DNA of 42,528 nt from Muribaculaceae bacterium (GTDB lineage Bacteria; Bacteroidota; Bacteroidia; Bacteroidales; Muribaculaceae): positions 1 to 42,528 of the forward strand of contig JAFLTP010000024.1 of NCBI GenBank assembly GCA_022510405.1, read 5' to 3'. Below the pieces are notes generated by a model. That model made no database searches and was not told the DNA's origin. It worked only from the letters and a program-made list of their open reading frames with translations. Below are positions 1 through 7,365 of the stretch, in pieces. A program made the position numbers and the translations under genes. The stretch's first letter is position 1. Each line of letters begins with the position of its first letter.

Positions 1-336
1 TACTTGAAGATTTTTCTTCTTGTCTATCTTCTTCTTGGTGGAGCTTGGTATGGATTTCTATGGAACATAACCAAAAAGATAAGTATTACAACTTTGACCC
101 CGGTATCATTGCTTTCTGTCACCTCCAAACTGAAACTTTACACATTGGCAGGTGAGATATTCTTTATTATTGGACTAACAATCTTTTTCTCTCTCTTTCT
201 ATCAAATTTATTGTATTTCAGTCCATTGAGTTTTGGATTAGTGATTGCCACTCTATTGTTTGGTATCACCTTCACCCTGACATTCTATGTACCAAAACTC
301 AAAAGAATCTTCAATGAAATGGAAGCTATAAAATAG
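1..336 (+). CDS. Small multi-pass membrane protein, 5' end possibly outside the window
   Basis: I do not recognise this protein. The frame is open from the first base of the window, so the start may lie upstream; a TTG at position 4 is the only start-like codon near the edge. About 110 residues are visible. They contain three hydrophobic stretches (roughly residues 2-20, 45-70 and 75-95) separated by short charged segments, and the protein ends in a basic/acidic tail. This suggests a small inner-membrane protein. It lies in the AT-rich patch that also holds the KilA-N protein, and a hairpin follows it at 365-390. No catalytic motif is visible. Confidence 0.6.
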   Translation, partial: YLKIFLLVYLLLGGAWYGFLWNITKKISITTLTPVSLLSVTSKLKLYTLAGEIFFIIGLTIFFSLFLSNLLYFSPLSFGLVIATLLFGITFTLTFYVPKLKRIFNEMEAIK

Positions 337-364
337 AACTCATCAATTTATTTTATGCTTAATT

Positions 365-390
365 AAGTCTGGACTATAGGGTTCAGGCTT
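365..390 (+). terminator. Hairpin followed by T-rich tract
   Basis: A ten-base-pair stem, including two G-T wobbles, has a six-base loop (375-380) and is followed by TTATTT. It starts about 30 bases after the stop codon at 336, the right place for an intrinsic terminator of the first gene. Confidence 0.55.
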
Positions 391-634
391 TTATTTAAAT
401 AATAACCGGTGAAATAATGTTTCTCAATTTGGGGAAGCAATCAAAACTGAGATTCAAAAAGTAAAAAGTCCTTTTTAAGATCTTGTGTAGATCTACCTCA
501 CCATTAAAAAATAGTATCAAATTGTTCAAAAGGCTAAAGAGTTCATATTAAGGGATATACCTTTTTTAACCACTGAAACGCTATTATAAACCCATCGACT
601 TCCAGGGTTTTAAGGTCTTCCAACTAAATTTTTG

Positions 635-642
635 TAATTTTG
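635..642 (+). promoter_or_regulatory. Bacteroidetes -7 element TAATTTTG directly abutting the start codon
   Basis: TAATTTTG matches TAnnTTTG exactly and ends only four bases before the ATG at 647. The -33 element is poor: TTTT at 608-611 with a long 23-base spacer. Transcription would begin at or very near the ATG, so the mRNA should be leaderless. Confidence 0.55.
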
Positions 643-646
643 CAAT

Positions 647-1462
647 ATGGCAAATATTATTGTTCAAAATACAAAAGTTACCATTTTAGGGATAAATGGT
701 GAAGACTTTATTTCCCTCACGGATATGGCTTCTGCAAAATCCGGAGAAAATAGAGCGGCCGATGTAATTAAAAATTGGCTTCGCAATAGATATACAATCG
801 AATTTCTTGGAACTTGGGAGATAATACATAATCCCAATTTTAAAGTGGTCGAATTTGACCACTTTAGAATTTCTGCAGGCTTACCGACATTTGTTTTAAG
901 TACCTCTGAATGGATTAAAAAGACCAATGCAATCGGTATTATTGTAAAGAAAGGCAGATATGGTGGAACTTATGCTCATAAAGATATAGCCTTTGAGTTT
1001 GGGTCGGCTATTAGTGTTCCTTTTAAACTTTATCTTATTGAGGAATTTCAAAGACTTAAAACAGAAGAACAAAAACAATTAGGATGGTCTGCAAAAAGGG
1101 AGCTGTCTAAAATAAATTACCGAATTCATACTGATGCAATTAAAGAAAACCTAATCCCGACTCAAATTACACCTGCCCAAGCGAATATGATATATGCCAA
1201 TGAGGCTGATGTCTTAAATATGGCTATGTTTGGCAAAACTGCGAAACAATGGAGAGATGAAAATCCTAATTTGAAAGGTAATATAAGGGATTACGCCTCT
1301 ATCAATGAATTGATATGTCTTTCCAATATGGAAAATCTCAATGCTGTGTTCATAGAACAGGGAATGCCACAGTCGGAACGCTTGATTAAACTTAATCAGA
1401 TAGCCATTCATCAGATGTCAATATTCGAATCCAATAATAATGAAAGAAATTTACTAAAATAG
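647..1462 (+). CDS. KilA-N domain-containing protein
   Basis: The first ~110 residues fit the KilA-N fold: an opening strand pair (TKVTILGINGEDFISLTDMA), the helix with ADVIKNWLRNR, and the GGTYAHKDIAFEFGSAIS segment typical of the family. KilA-N is a DNA-binding domain common in phages, large DNA viruses and bacterial accessory regions. The C-terminal ~150 residues are helical with no motif I recognise. I keep the start at 647 because the KilA-N domain begins within ten residues, although the -7 element almost touches it. The gene sits in an AT-rich patch with two small membrane-protein genes, and the next gene follows after nine bases. No integrase or phage structural gene is nearby, so a phage origin is only inferred. 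Function is unknown; a regulatory or anti-phage role is possible. Confidence 0.8.
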   Translation: MANIIVQNTKVTILGINGEDFISLTDMASAKSGENRAADVIKNWLRNRYTIEFLGTWEIIHNPNFKVVEFDHFRISAGLPTFVLSTSEWIKKTNAIGIIVKKGRYGGTYAHKDIAFEFGSAISVPFKLYLIEEFQRLKTEEQKQLGWSAKRELSKINYRIHTDAIKENLIPTQITPAQANMIYANEADVLNMAMFGKTAKQWRDENPNLKGNIRDYASINELICLSNMENLNAVFIEQGMPQSERLIKLNQIAIHQMSIFESNNNERNLLK

Positions 1463-1471
1463 ATTGGAGTA

Positions 1472-1786
1472 ATGTTTAGATCCATAGAAGAAATTTATAA
1501 AGAAAAGAAAGAAAAAGAAAAGATAGCTCAACTGCCTTCCATAAGAAAATTGAAATATTTGGCATTATTTTTTATTTCTATCGGTATTGCCCTTATATTA
1601 ACAAATCTAATATGGTTGGAAACATTTTCTCCAACGGTAATTCTTGTTTTGAGAGGATGTACGGGTATTTGTGCCATTATATTTTTAATAATAGTTGGAA
1701 TATATATGCATAAGATTCATACAATATATAACGAGCAACGATATAGGAATAATAAAGATAAAGATAAGCTCAATGAAGAAAGTTAA
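1472..1786 (+). CDS. Small two-helix membrane protein
   Basis: The protein has 104 residues and is not recognised. An N-terminal highly charged Glu/Lys helix (residues 5-20) is followed by two transmembrane segments (about 28-48 and 56-78) and a charged, Lys/Asp/Asn-rich tail. Both ends probably face the cytoplasm. It starts nine bases after the KilA-N stop codon, so the two are likely co-transcribed. The pairing of a KilA-N protein with a small membrane protein is worth noting, but nothing in the sequence gives a function. Base composition is as AT-rich as its neighbour. Confidence 0.65.
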   Translation: MFRSIEEIYKEKKEKEKIAQLPSIRKLKYLALFFISIGIALILTNLIWLETFSPTVILVLRGCTGICAIIFLIIVGIYMHKIHTIYNEQRYRNNKDKDKLNEES

Positions 1787-1788
1787 AT

Positions 1789-1844
1789 CCCTTAACCCTT
1801 ACCATTATACCTAATCCATAAACTCTAAAACTTTATACTTTACT
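1789..1844 (+). repeat. Degenerate 7-base tandem tract
   Basis: Eight consecutive heptads (CCCTTAA, CCCTTAC, CATTATA, CCTAATC, CATAAAC, TCTAAAA, CTTTATA, CTTTACT) share a pyrimidine-then-A/T pattern. It lies between the small membrane protein and the DivIC-like gene. Similar tracts occur at 5306-5354 and 7262-7331. Confidence 0.5.
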
Positions 1845-1866
1845 TTTATGATTGAATGATTATGAT

Positions 1867-1874
1867 TAATTTTG
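1867..1874 (+). promoter_or_regulatory. -7 element TAATTTTG for the DivIC-CoaX-LptC run
   Basis: An exact TAnnTTTG lies 16 bases before the GTG at 1891. The upstream partner is weak (TTTT at 1844-1847, 19-base spacer) and falls at the end of the heptad tract. Confidence 0.55.
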
Positions 1875-1890
1875 CGGAAAACCTATCATT

Positions 1891-2196
1891 GTGGGCAGAA
1901 AAGCAAAAAAATTTAATTTCTGGTTACGGAGAAAATCACACCTACCACTGATTGTGATCGGATCTCTCGTGGTCTTGCTCCTTTTTTTCAACGACGAGAC
2001 TTCTCTTGCTCTCAACATGAAATATGAAAAGGAAATAAACCGTCTTAACCTCGAAATTAAAGAATGTAGAGATTCTGCCGCTTACTACCGTACCCAACGT
2101 GAGGCCATACTTCACCAGACCGAAGATCTCGAACATCTCGCGCGTGAAAGATTCCATATGCAACGCCCCACTGAGGATGTTTATATCTTGAAATAA
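1891..2196 (+). CDS. DivIC/FtsB-family septum formation protein
   Basis: The protein has 101 residues with the family layout: a short basic cytoplasmic N-terminus, one transmembrane helix (about residues 17-33), a periplasmic coiled coil (about 42-80) and the closing segment LEHLARERFHMQRPTEDVYIL. That ending, with an ARE-hydrophobic-hydrophobic-P pattern, is characteristic of FtsB/DivIC proteins that link the divisome core. The start is a GTG 16 bases after a good -7 element; no ATG fits before the transmembrane helix. It opens a tight run of five genes ending with lptC (spacings 22, 16, -4 and 13 bases). Confidence 0.85.
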   Translation: MGRKAKKFNFWLRRKSHLPLIVIGSLVVLLLFFNDETSLALNMKYEKEINRLNLEIKECRDSAAYYRTQREAILHQTEDLEHLARERFHMQRPTEDVYILK

Positions 2197-2218
2197 CCCA
2201 CTAAAAATCTAACCAGCG

Positions 2219-2677
2219 ATGAGCGCGAAACTATCCGGACCCGAACTCGAAAAAAGACGAAAACAAGTGGAAGGAACTGCCACTTTCGGACTTATACTTA
2301 TTTGTGTGGCTTTGGTGGCTCCTTTCACAAGTCCCGCAAATATCGAATATCTTAATGTCTTCAGATGGATTTATGGATCCGGTGCCCTGATTTATCTTGT
2401 GGCAAGACTTGTGGATATATCCGACCCTATGGATTCCCCGCGTCTCAAACGTCTCAGAAGAATGGAATTCTGGGCCGGCGTCTCATTCGGTCTCGCAACA
2501 GCTTTCTGGTTTATTGGACAGCATAAATACCATAACGACCCTTACATTGGCGCACTCGCTGTGCTATGGAACACGATTATGTTCACTCTCATCGGTGCTT
2601 TGATTCAAATTGTCGCTTCCTGGCTTATTTATTCTCAGGCGAAAAAAGAAATCAAAAACCGAAACAATAAACAATAA
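2219..2677 (+). CDS. Four-helix membrane protein, conserved-type hypothetical
   Basis: The 152 residues show four hydrophobic segments (about 22-38, 45-62, 82-100 and 110-140), a basic KRLRRMEFW loop between the second and third, and a Lys-rich C-terminal tail. I do not recognise a named family. As far as I recall, Bacteroidales genomes often have such a protein between the DivIC-like gene and coaX, which suggests a housekeeping envelope function, but no catalytic residues can be pointed out. It starts 22 bases after the preceding stop and ends 16 bases before coaX. Confidence 0.7.
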   Translation: MSAKLSGPELEKRRKQVEGTATFGLILICVALVAPFTSPANIEYLNVFRWIYGSGALIYLVARLVDISDPMDSPRLKRLRRMEFWAGVSFGLATAFWFIGQHKYHNDPYIGALAVLWNTIMFTLIGALIQIVASWLIYSQAKKEIKNRNNKQ

Positions 2678-2693
2678 GCAAAAATCGGCATAG

Positions 2694-3473
2694 ATGAACA
2701 CCCTTACCATTGATATTGGTAACAACAAAATCAAACTTGACTACTGGGACAACGACGGTATCCTGTATCGTACCCTGTGCGACAAAATATCAATGGAAGA
2801 AATCAAAAGGGAAGTAGAAAACATAGACATCAAAGGTATAATCTTGTCTTCCGTAAGAAAGGATTATCAGGATATTATTCAAGCATTGAAGGAACAATCC
2901 GGATGCGATGTCATTATCGATTTCAATCAAGATGAAATCGATAAGATTTCAGATAAAATAAAATATAAAGGCAAAGTCGGGCCTGACCGTATAGCCGCTT
3001 ATCTCGGGGCACAGGCTCAAGTATTCGGCCCTAAACTGATCATTGACGCCGGAACTGCCATTACCCTCGACATCGCCGATAAAGAGGGTTGTTATCGCGG
3101 CGGAAATATATCTTTAGGTCTGAAATCTCGACTAAAGGCTCTCGCAGATGCCACAAGCATGCTGCCTAAGGTGGAAGAATTCACAACTTTCTCCTATTTC
3201 GGCAGGGATACCCATTCAGCCATAGAAGATGGCGCAAGAAACGGGGTAATCGGTGAAATCCTTTACACCATTGAACTCGCAAAACTTGAATACCAGATTG
3301 AATGGGTGGTAATCACCGGTGGAGATGCCGAAAATTTTTTCCGGACCATCCGGGATAAATGGGAAAAATGTATCCCAGATAAGTTTTTAGTGGGAAGAGG
3401 ACTGAATTATCACCTCAGAAAATTCTATTTCCCCGATGTGTTCTTACACACTAATTTTCAACAATCGATATGA
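2694..3473 (+). CDS. coaX: Type III pantothenate kinase
   Basis: CoaX phosphorylates pantothenate with ATP, the first step of coenzyme A synthesis, in the cytoplasm. The 259 residues carry the expected ASKHA-fold signatures: the N-terminal phosphate loop DIGN (residues 7-10), the substrate motif GPDR (96-99), DAGTAIT (118-124) and GGNISLG (136-142). Length is normal for the type III family and there is no sign of a type I (CoaA) kinase. The stop codon overlaps the next start by four bases (ATGA at 3470), indicating translational coupling with the outer-membrane protein. Confidence 0.93.
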   Translation: MNTLTIDIGNNKIKLDYWDNDGILYRTLCDKISMEEIKREVENIDIKGIILSSVRKDYQDIIQALKEQSGCDVIIDFNQDEIDKISDKIKYKGKVGPDRIAAYLGAQAQVFGPKLIIDAGTAITLDIADKEGCYRGGNISLGLKSRLKALADATSMLPKVEEFTTFSYFGRDTHSAIEDGARNGVIGEILYTIELAKLEYQIEWVVITGGDAENFFRTIRDKWEKCIPDKFLVGRGLNYHLRKFYFPDVFLHTNFQQSI

Positions 3474-4729
3474 TAAAGAAATTCGCGATATTGTTGCTCT
3501 TAATTTTGGGTTTCTCAATAGGTTTGAATGCCCAAAACAACCGCCAATACTCTATGTATGGATATGGTTTGCTTAGCGACCGTGCCACATCTATGCAACG
3601 CCAGATGGGTTCGATTGGATATGCAATGCATTCCGGCCGACAGATTAATGTCATGAATCCTGCCTCTTACGCCGCCATCGATTCCCTTACTTTCCTTTTC
3701 GACATTGGTGCCGACATGACCGTGTTATGGCAAAAACAGGATGACGTAAAGGAACGTTCTTTTGGTGGTGGTTTGGATTATATCACTATGCAATTCCCGA
3801 TCTGGAAATACATAGGTGCCTCCATCGGTCTCGTGCCCTATTCTTATGTAGGTTATGCGTTCGGAACCGACATCGACCATGGTGCAATGTCCAACCAAGG
3901 TGAAGGTGGCATTAACCAGGCTTATATCGGTTTGGCAGGAACTTACGGCGGTTTTTCTTTAGGTTTGAATGTTTCATACGATTTCGGAAACATTATTAAT
4001 GACGTATTCTCCACACCAGATAATTCCGGTCAAACATTGTTCGAACATGTTATGCAGATTCGTGATTGGGATATCGTATTTGGGGCGCAATACACCACAA
4101 GAATCACCCGTACCGAACGTTTGAATCTCGGTCTTACCTTCTCTCCCAAGAAAACTATTCACGGACAGACATGGGCTACCTTGCAGGAAACCTCCCGCGA
4201 CAGCAAAGCTGATACAATCGCCTACATGAACATGAAAGGCAATTATTATACCCCTATGAGCTTCGGAGCCGGTATCGGTTGGGTTCATGAACGTATATCA
4301 CGTTGGATGGTAGAAGTGGATTTCACTTATCAGCAATGGTCCAAAGCTAAGTATTCCCCTCTTTATTCTATTGAAGACCCCGATAATTTGGTTTTCCAAG
4401 GTATGAATTTCAAAGACCGTACCCGTTTTGCTGTCGGTGGTGAGTTCATTCCTAAGTTAAGAGGAAATTATTTTCAAAGAATGGCTTACAGGGCCGGTGC
4501 ATATTTCAACAACGATTATCTCAATATCCAGGGCAACCGGCTGAAAGAATATGGTATCACTGCCGGTGTCGGATTTAATACCCCGGAAGGCAAAACAATG
4601 ATCAATCTCGGTTTTGAGTGGAAGCATCGTCAGGCAACACCCAATCCATTGATTACCGAAAATTTCTTCAACATTACCTTAGGTGTAAACTTCAACGAAC
4701 TCTGGTTCTGGCAGCGTAGAATCCGATAA
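3470..4729 (+). CDS. Outer-membrane beta-barrel protein, FadL-like layout
   Basis: The 419-residue protein has a clear signal peptide (hydrophobic residues 5-19, cleavage after NA at 21). The rest alternates short amphipathic strands rich in Tyr, Gly and Trp, as in outer-membrane barrels, and ends in the aromatic/basic run ELWFWQRRIR. The early segment with NPASYAAIDSLTFLFDIG resembles the plug region of FadL/TodX-type transporters. The substrate is unknown. It overlaps coaX by four bases and precedes lptC by 13 bases, in an envelope-biogenesis run. I call the fold with good confidence and the FadL-like affiliation with less. Confidence 0.75.
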   Translation: MIKKFAILLLLILGFSIGLNAQNNRQYSMYGYGLLSDRATSMQRQMGSIGYAMHSGRQINVMNPASYAAIDSLTFLFDIGADMTVLWQKQDDVKERSFGGGLDYITMQFPIWKYIGASIGLVPYSYVGYAFGTDIDHGAMSNQGEGGINQAYIGLAGTYGGFSLGLNVSYDFGNIINDVFSTPDNSGQTLFEHVMQIRDWDIVFGAQYTTRITRTERLNLGLTFSPKKTIHGQTWATLQETSRDSKADTIAYMNMKGNYYTPMSFGAGIGWVHERISRWMVEVDFTYQQWSKAKYSPLYSIEDPDNLVFQGMNFKDRTRFAVGGEFIPKLRGNYFQRMAYRAGAYFNNDYLNIQGNRLKEYGITAGVGFNTPEGKTMINLGFEWKHRQATPNPLITENFFNITLGVNFNELWFWQRRIR

Positions 4730-4742
4730 CGTTGGATTTCCG

Positions 4743-5303
4743 ATGAGAAAATTCCCGTTCACATTCATACTGTCTTTATTGTTCTTCTCTATCTTTTGGA
4801 GCTGTAGGGAGGAAAAGAAAGTGGATATTTCCCATAGTCTCGACGCATCAAAGATGCCATCCATGTCTACAAGAAATATCGCCACACTGATATCCGACTC
4901 AGGGATTACGCAGTATAAAATTATCTCGCCTCTCTGGAACATATACGATGAGGCTGATACTCCTTATTGGTCTTTCCCGGAAGGATTGTATCTCCAAAAA
5001 TATGATCATGAATATAATGTAATCGCTACAGTGGCAGCTGATTCCGCAAAGTATTTCAAAAACGAACGCCTTTGGAGATTGGAAGGTGAAGTGGAAATGA
5101 CAAAAGTTCCCGATGAACTGTTTCTCTCCCCACGAGTTTTTTGGGACCAGCGAAAGCAGCAATTATATTCCGACACGTTCATTCATATAGAGAATGCCAC
5201 CCATGTCATTGAAGGAACCGGGTTTGTTTCCGATGAATCACTCAACAACTACCGGATCCTCCATCCAAACGGCATTTTCCCAATAAACCGAGATTCCATC
5301 TAA
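4743..5303 (+). CDS. lptC: LPS export lipoprotein LptC
   Basis: LptC is the periplasmic bitopic partner that passes lipopolysaccharide from LptB2FG to the LptA bridge. Here it looks like an SPII lipoprotein, with Cys21 after a hydrophobic segment (FFSIFWSC). The body has the repeating strand pattern of the LptA/LptC jellyroll (YKIISPLWNIYDE, LYLQKYD, ATVAADSAKYF, WRLEGEVEM, LFLSPRVFWD, LYSDTFIHI), as in Bacteroidetes LptC proteins. Its 186 residues are the usual length. It is the last gene of the tight run that begins at 1891; a heptad tract then separates it from the next gene. Confidence 0.87.
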   Translation: MRKFPFTFILSLLFFSIFWSCREEKKVDISHSLDASKMPSMSTRNIATLISDSGITQYKIISPLWNIYDEADTPYWSFPEGLYLQKYDHEYNVIATVAADSAKYFKNERLWRLEGEVEMTKVPDELFLSPRVFWDQRKQQLYSDTFIHIENATHVIEGTGFVSDESLNNYRILHPNGIFPINRDSI

Positions 5304-5305
5304 CC

Positions 5306-5354
5306 CTTTAAACTTTAATCTTTAAACTTTAAACTTTACACTTTATACTTTATA
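5306..5354 (+). repeat. Seven tandem CTTTANA heptamers
   Basis: Seven direct 7-base units in perfect register fill the gap between lptC and the CBS-domain gene: CTTTAAA, CTTTAAT, CTTTAAA, CTTTAAA, CTTTACA, CTTTATA, CTTTATA. The tract ends six bases before the ATG at 5361, so it lies in the leader or promoter of that gene. Confidence 0.8.
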
Positions 5355-5360
5355 TTTATC

Positions 5361-6623
5361 ATGACCCTCGCTACAGCTATAGTCCTCACCATAATCGCGC
5401 TGGTTCTTTCGGCCCTCTTTTCCGGGTCGGAGATCGCATTCGTGCAAAGCGACAAAGTGAGAATGGAAATCGACGCTGCCGGCAGAGGGGTGATCGACCG
5501 TATCCTTAGACGATTCTCTCACCATGAGGAAGTCTTTATCTCAACAATGTTGGTCGGGAATAATATAGTTTTGGTTATTTACGGTATAACATTCGGAATA
5601 ATTCTTACTCCCATTTTCAACAGATGGTTTCACAATGAAGCTTTGGTATTGATTGTTAACACAATAGTCTCTACGGGTGTAGTACTTATAGCCGGGGAAT
5701 TCCTCCCAAAAACAATCTTCAGGATAAATCCCAACTTCATGATCAGAGTTTTCGCGTTGCCTCTATATCTGGTCTACTGGATTCTTTATCCTATCTCCAT
5801 GCTCGTTTCAGGAATTTCCAAAGGTCTCATGAAATTATTCGGAATCGGGGAAGAACATGACAAAAAAACCGGCTTGACTATCGAAGAACTCGATACATTC
5901 CTTCAAGACCAGATCGAGAGCATCCCCGACAAAGGAGAGATTGAAAACGAGGTGAAAATATTCAGCAACGCCATCGATTTCAAAGACACCCAAATCTCGG
6001 AATGTATGATTCCAAGAAATGAAATTGTCGGCGTATCTATGAAAGACATGAACAGGGAAGACCTTATTAAACAATTCATAGCAACCGGTCTTTCCAAGAT
6101 TGTAGTCTATAAAGACGATATTGACGATATTTTAGGATATATACACATCTCCGAACTTTTCAACATCAAAGCCGACTTGAAAAGAAAACTCAAACCGGTG
6201 ATATTCACTCCGGAAACCATGCTTGCCAATAAAATGATGAGAAGGATGTTGGCTGAAAAGAAATCCATGGCTATTATAGTGGATGAATATGGTGGCACTG
6301 CCGGACTTGTCACACTCGAAGATTTGGTGGAAGAAATTTTTGGGGAAATCGAAGACGAACACGACCGCAACAAAATACTTATGAAAGAGTCGGCGCCCGG
6401 TGTGTATGAAGTGAGCGGCAGGGCCGAAATTGAAAACCTCAATGAAAAATTCGACCTCGGACTTGATGAGGATGAAGATTATGAAACCATAAGTGGCTTT
6501 GTTCTTCAAAATTCAGGAGAACTCCCGCAAGAAGGCTATACCTTTGATACCAACGGTTACCGTTTCACCGTTATGAAAATGTCGGCAGCCAGAATTGAGT
6601 TGGTAAAAATTGAAAAAATTTAA
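5361..6623 (+). CDS. CNNM/CBS-domain membrane protein of the GldE / CorC-HlyC type
   Basis: The 420 residues divide into an N-terminal CNNM (DUF21) membrane domain (about 1-150; SALFSGSEIAF, four hydrophobic segments, GEFLPKTIF), a CBS pair (about 200-325, including DEYGGTAGLVTLEDLVEEIFGEIEDEHD) and a C-terminal CorC_HlyC transporter-associated domain (about 335-418). Proteins of this build act in metal-ion (Mg2+/Co2+) efflux or its control. In Bacteroidetes the closest named relatives are GldE proteins, associated with gliding or type IX secretion in some species, but here this is only homology. Its start lies directly behind the heptad tract, so its promoter is unclear; TATATTTA at 5351-5358 is one base off a -7 element. 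Confidence 0.87.
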   Translation: MTLATAIVLTIIALVLSALFSGSEIAFVQSDKVRMEIDAAGRGVIDRILRRFSHHEEVFISTMLVGNNIVLVIYGITFGIILTPIFNRWFHNEALVLIVNTIVSTGVVLIAGEFLPKTIFRINPNFMIRVFALPLYLVYWILYPISMLVSGISKGLMKLFGIGEEHDKKTGLTIEELDTFLQDQIESIPDKGEIENEVKIFSNAIDFKDTQISECMIPRNEIVGVSMKDMNREDLIKQFIATGLSKIVVYKDDIDDILGYIHISELFNIKADLKRKLKPVIFTPETMLANKMMRRMLAEKKSMAIIVDEYGGTAGLVTLEDLVEEIFGEIEDEHDRNKILMKESAPGVYEVSGRAEIENLNEKFDLGLDEDEDYETISGFVLQNSGELPQEGYTFDTNGYRFTVMKMSAARIELVKIEKI

Positions 6624-6641
6624 CAATTTTATTGCCTTTTA

Positions 6642-6672
6642 TTTGCCAGTTTAAATTTTTTGTTTACTTTTG
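6642..6672 (+). promoter_or_regulatory. Promoter TTTG-N19-TACTTTTG for the ECF sigma gene
   Basis: TTTG at 6642-6645 and TACTTTTG at 6665-6672 are separated by 19 bases, a full consensus Bacteroidetes promoter. It lies inside the upstream extension of the sigma-factor reading frame and so decides the start at 6701. Confidence 0.8.
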
Positions 6673-6700
6673 CTATACCAAATCAATTAACCTATATAAT

Positions 6701-7207
6701 ATGAGCCAAGAATCCCCTTTTATTAATTCTGTTCTTGGGATGCAGGCTAATCTTAGGTCGTTTGCGTTGAAACTCACCTCTGATAAAGACGCAGCTCATG
6801 ACTTGGTGCAAGACACTACACTTAAGGCGCTTAACAACGAAGACAAGTTCGTTGATAATGCGAACCTTAAAGGGTGGATGCTCACAATCATGCGCAATAT
6901 CTTTATCAACAACTATCGAAAGACAGTGCGTGAGAACACAATGGTGGATTCAACCACCGACCTATATCACCTAAACCTCAAGCAAGACTCCGGGATCGAA
7001 ACTCCAGAAGGAGCCTTCGCTGTAAGTGAAATCTCTGCAATACTTGCAAAATTCCCCAAAGATTTCAGTGAACCTTTTAACATGCATGTTGCGGGGTACA
7101 AGTATGAAGAGATTGCGGAACGTCTTTCTATGCCGCTGGGAACTGTGAAAAGTCGTATTTTCTTCACAAGAAAAAGACTACGTGAAATCCTTAAGGACTA
7201 TCAGTAA
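6701..7207 (+). CDS. ECF-family RNA polymerase sigma factor
   Basis: At 168 residues this is a minimal two-domain sigma factor. Region 2 (about residues 12-80) includes the DLVQDTTLKAL and NLKGWMLTIMRNIFINNYRK segments that bind core polymerase and melt the -10 DNA. Region 4 (about 112-165) has the helix-turn-helix GYKYEEIAERLSMPLGTVKSRIFFTRKRLRE. The frame is open back to 6632, but a consensus promoter at 6642-6672 sits in that extension, so I use the ATG at 6701, giving a leader of about 20 bases. No anti-sigma gene follows; a strong hairpin ends the unit. This differs from the SusC/FecI-type pairs common in the phylum. Confidence 0.92.
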   Translation: MSQESPFINSVLGMQANLRSFALKLTSDKDAAHDLVQDTTLKALNNEDKFVDNANLKGWMLTIMRNIFINNYRKTVRENTMVDSTTDLYHLNLKQDSGIETPEGAFAVSEISAILAKFPKDFSEPFNMHVAGYKYEEIAERLSMPLGTVKSRIFFTRKRLREILKDYQ

Positions 7208-7231
7208 ACAACAGTCATAAAAAGATATCTT

Positions 7232-7260
7232 ATAAGCCGAGTCTCCTGGACCCGGCTTAT
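7232..7260 (+). terminator. Intrinsic terminator of the sigma-factor gene
   Basis: The arms ATAAGCCG (7232-7239) and CGGCTTAT (7253-7260) pair perfectly, with further inner pairing (GTC with GGAC). TCTTTATT follows. It stands 25 bases after the stop codon. Confidence 0.8.
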
Positions 7261-7261
7261 T

Positions 7262-7331
7262 CTTTATTCCTAAATCTTATCTCCTAAACCTCTGTTTCAT
7301 CCTCTTTATCTCTTTACCTATACCCTCTTTC
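7262..7331 (+). repeat. Pyrimidine-rich heptad tract
   Basis: Ten consecutive 7-base units (for example CTTTATT, CCTAAAT, CTTATCT, CCTAAAC, CTTTATC, TCTTTAC) continue the phased C/T-rich pattern seen at 1789-1844 and 5306-5354, but more degenerate. The tract lies just downstream of the terminator and upstream of the DUF3108 gene. Confidence 0.4.
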
Positions 7332-7365
7332 TCCAATATTTCTCGATTTTTTTCGTTTTTTATCT

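Larger units (their letters stand above)
337..646. other. 310-base gene-free stretch, AT-rich
   Basis: Apart from the hairpin at 365-390 and the -7 element at 635-642, I see only a minor dyad: two copies of AGATCT at 478-483 and 489-494, separated by five bases. No open frame of useful length, tRNA or recognisable RNA family is visible. It could be degraded accessory DNA, but nothing shows this directly. Confidence 0.5.

Noticed and set aside
6632..6700. Upstream in-frame extension of the sigma factor (23 more residues)
   Set aside because: A consensus promoter lies inside it, the residues look like translated spacer (Phe, Cys, Tyr), and the sigma fold starts right after ATG 6701.
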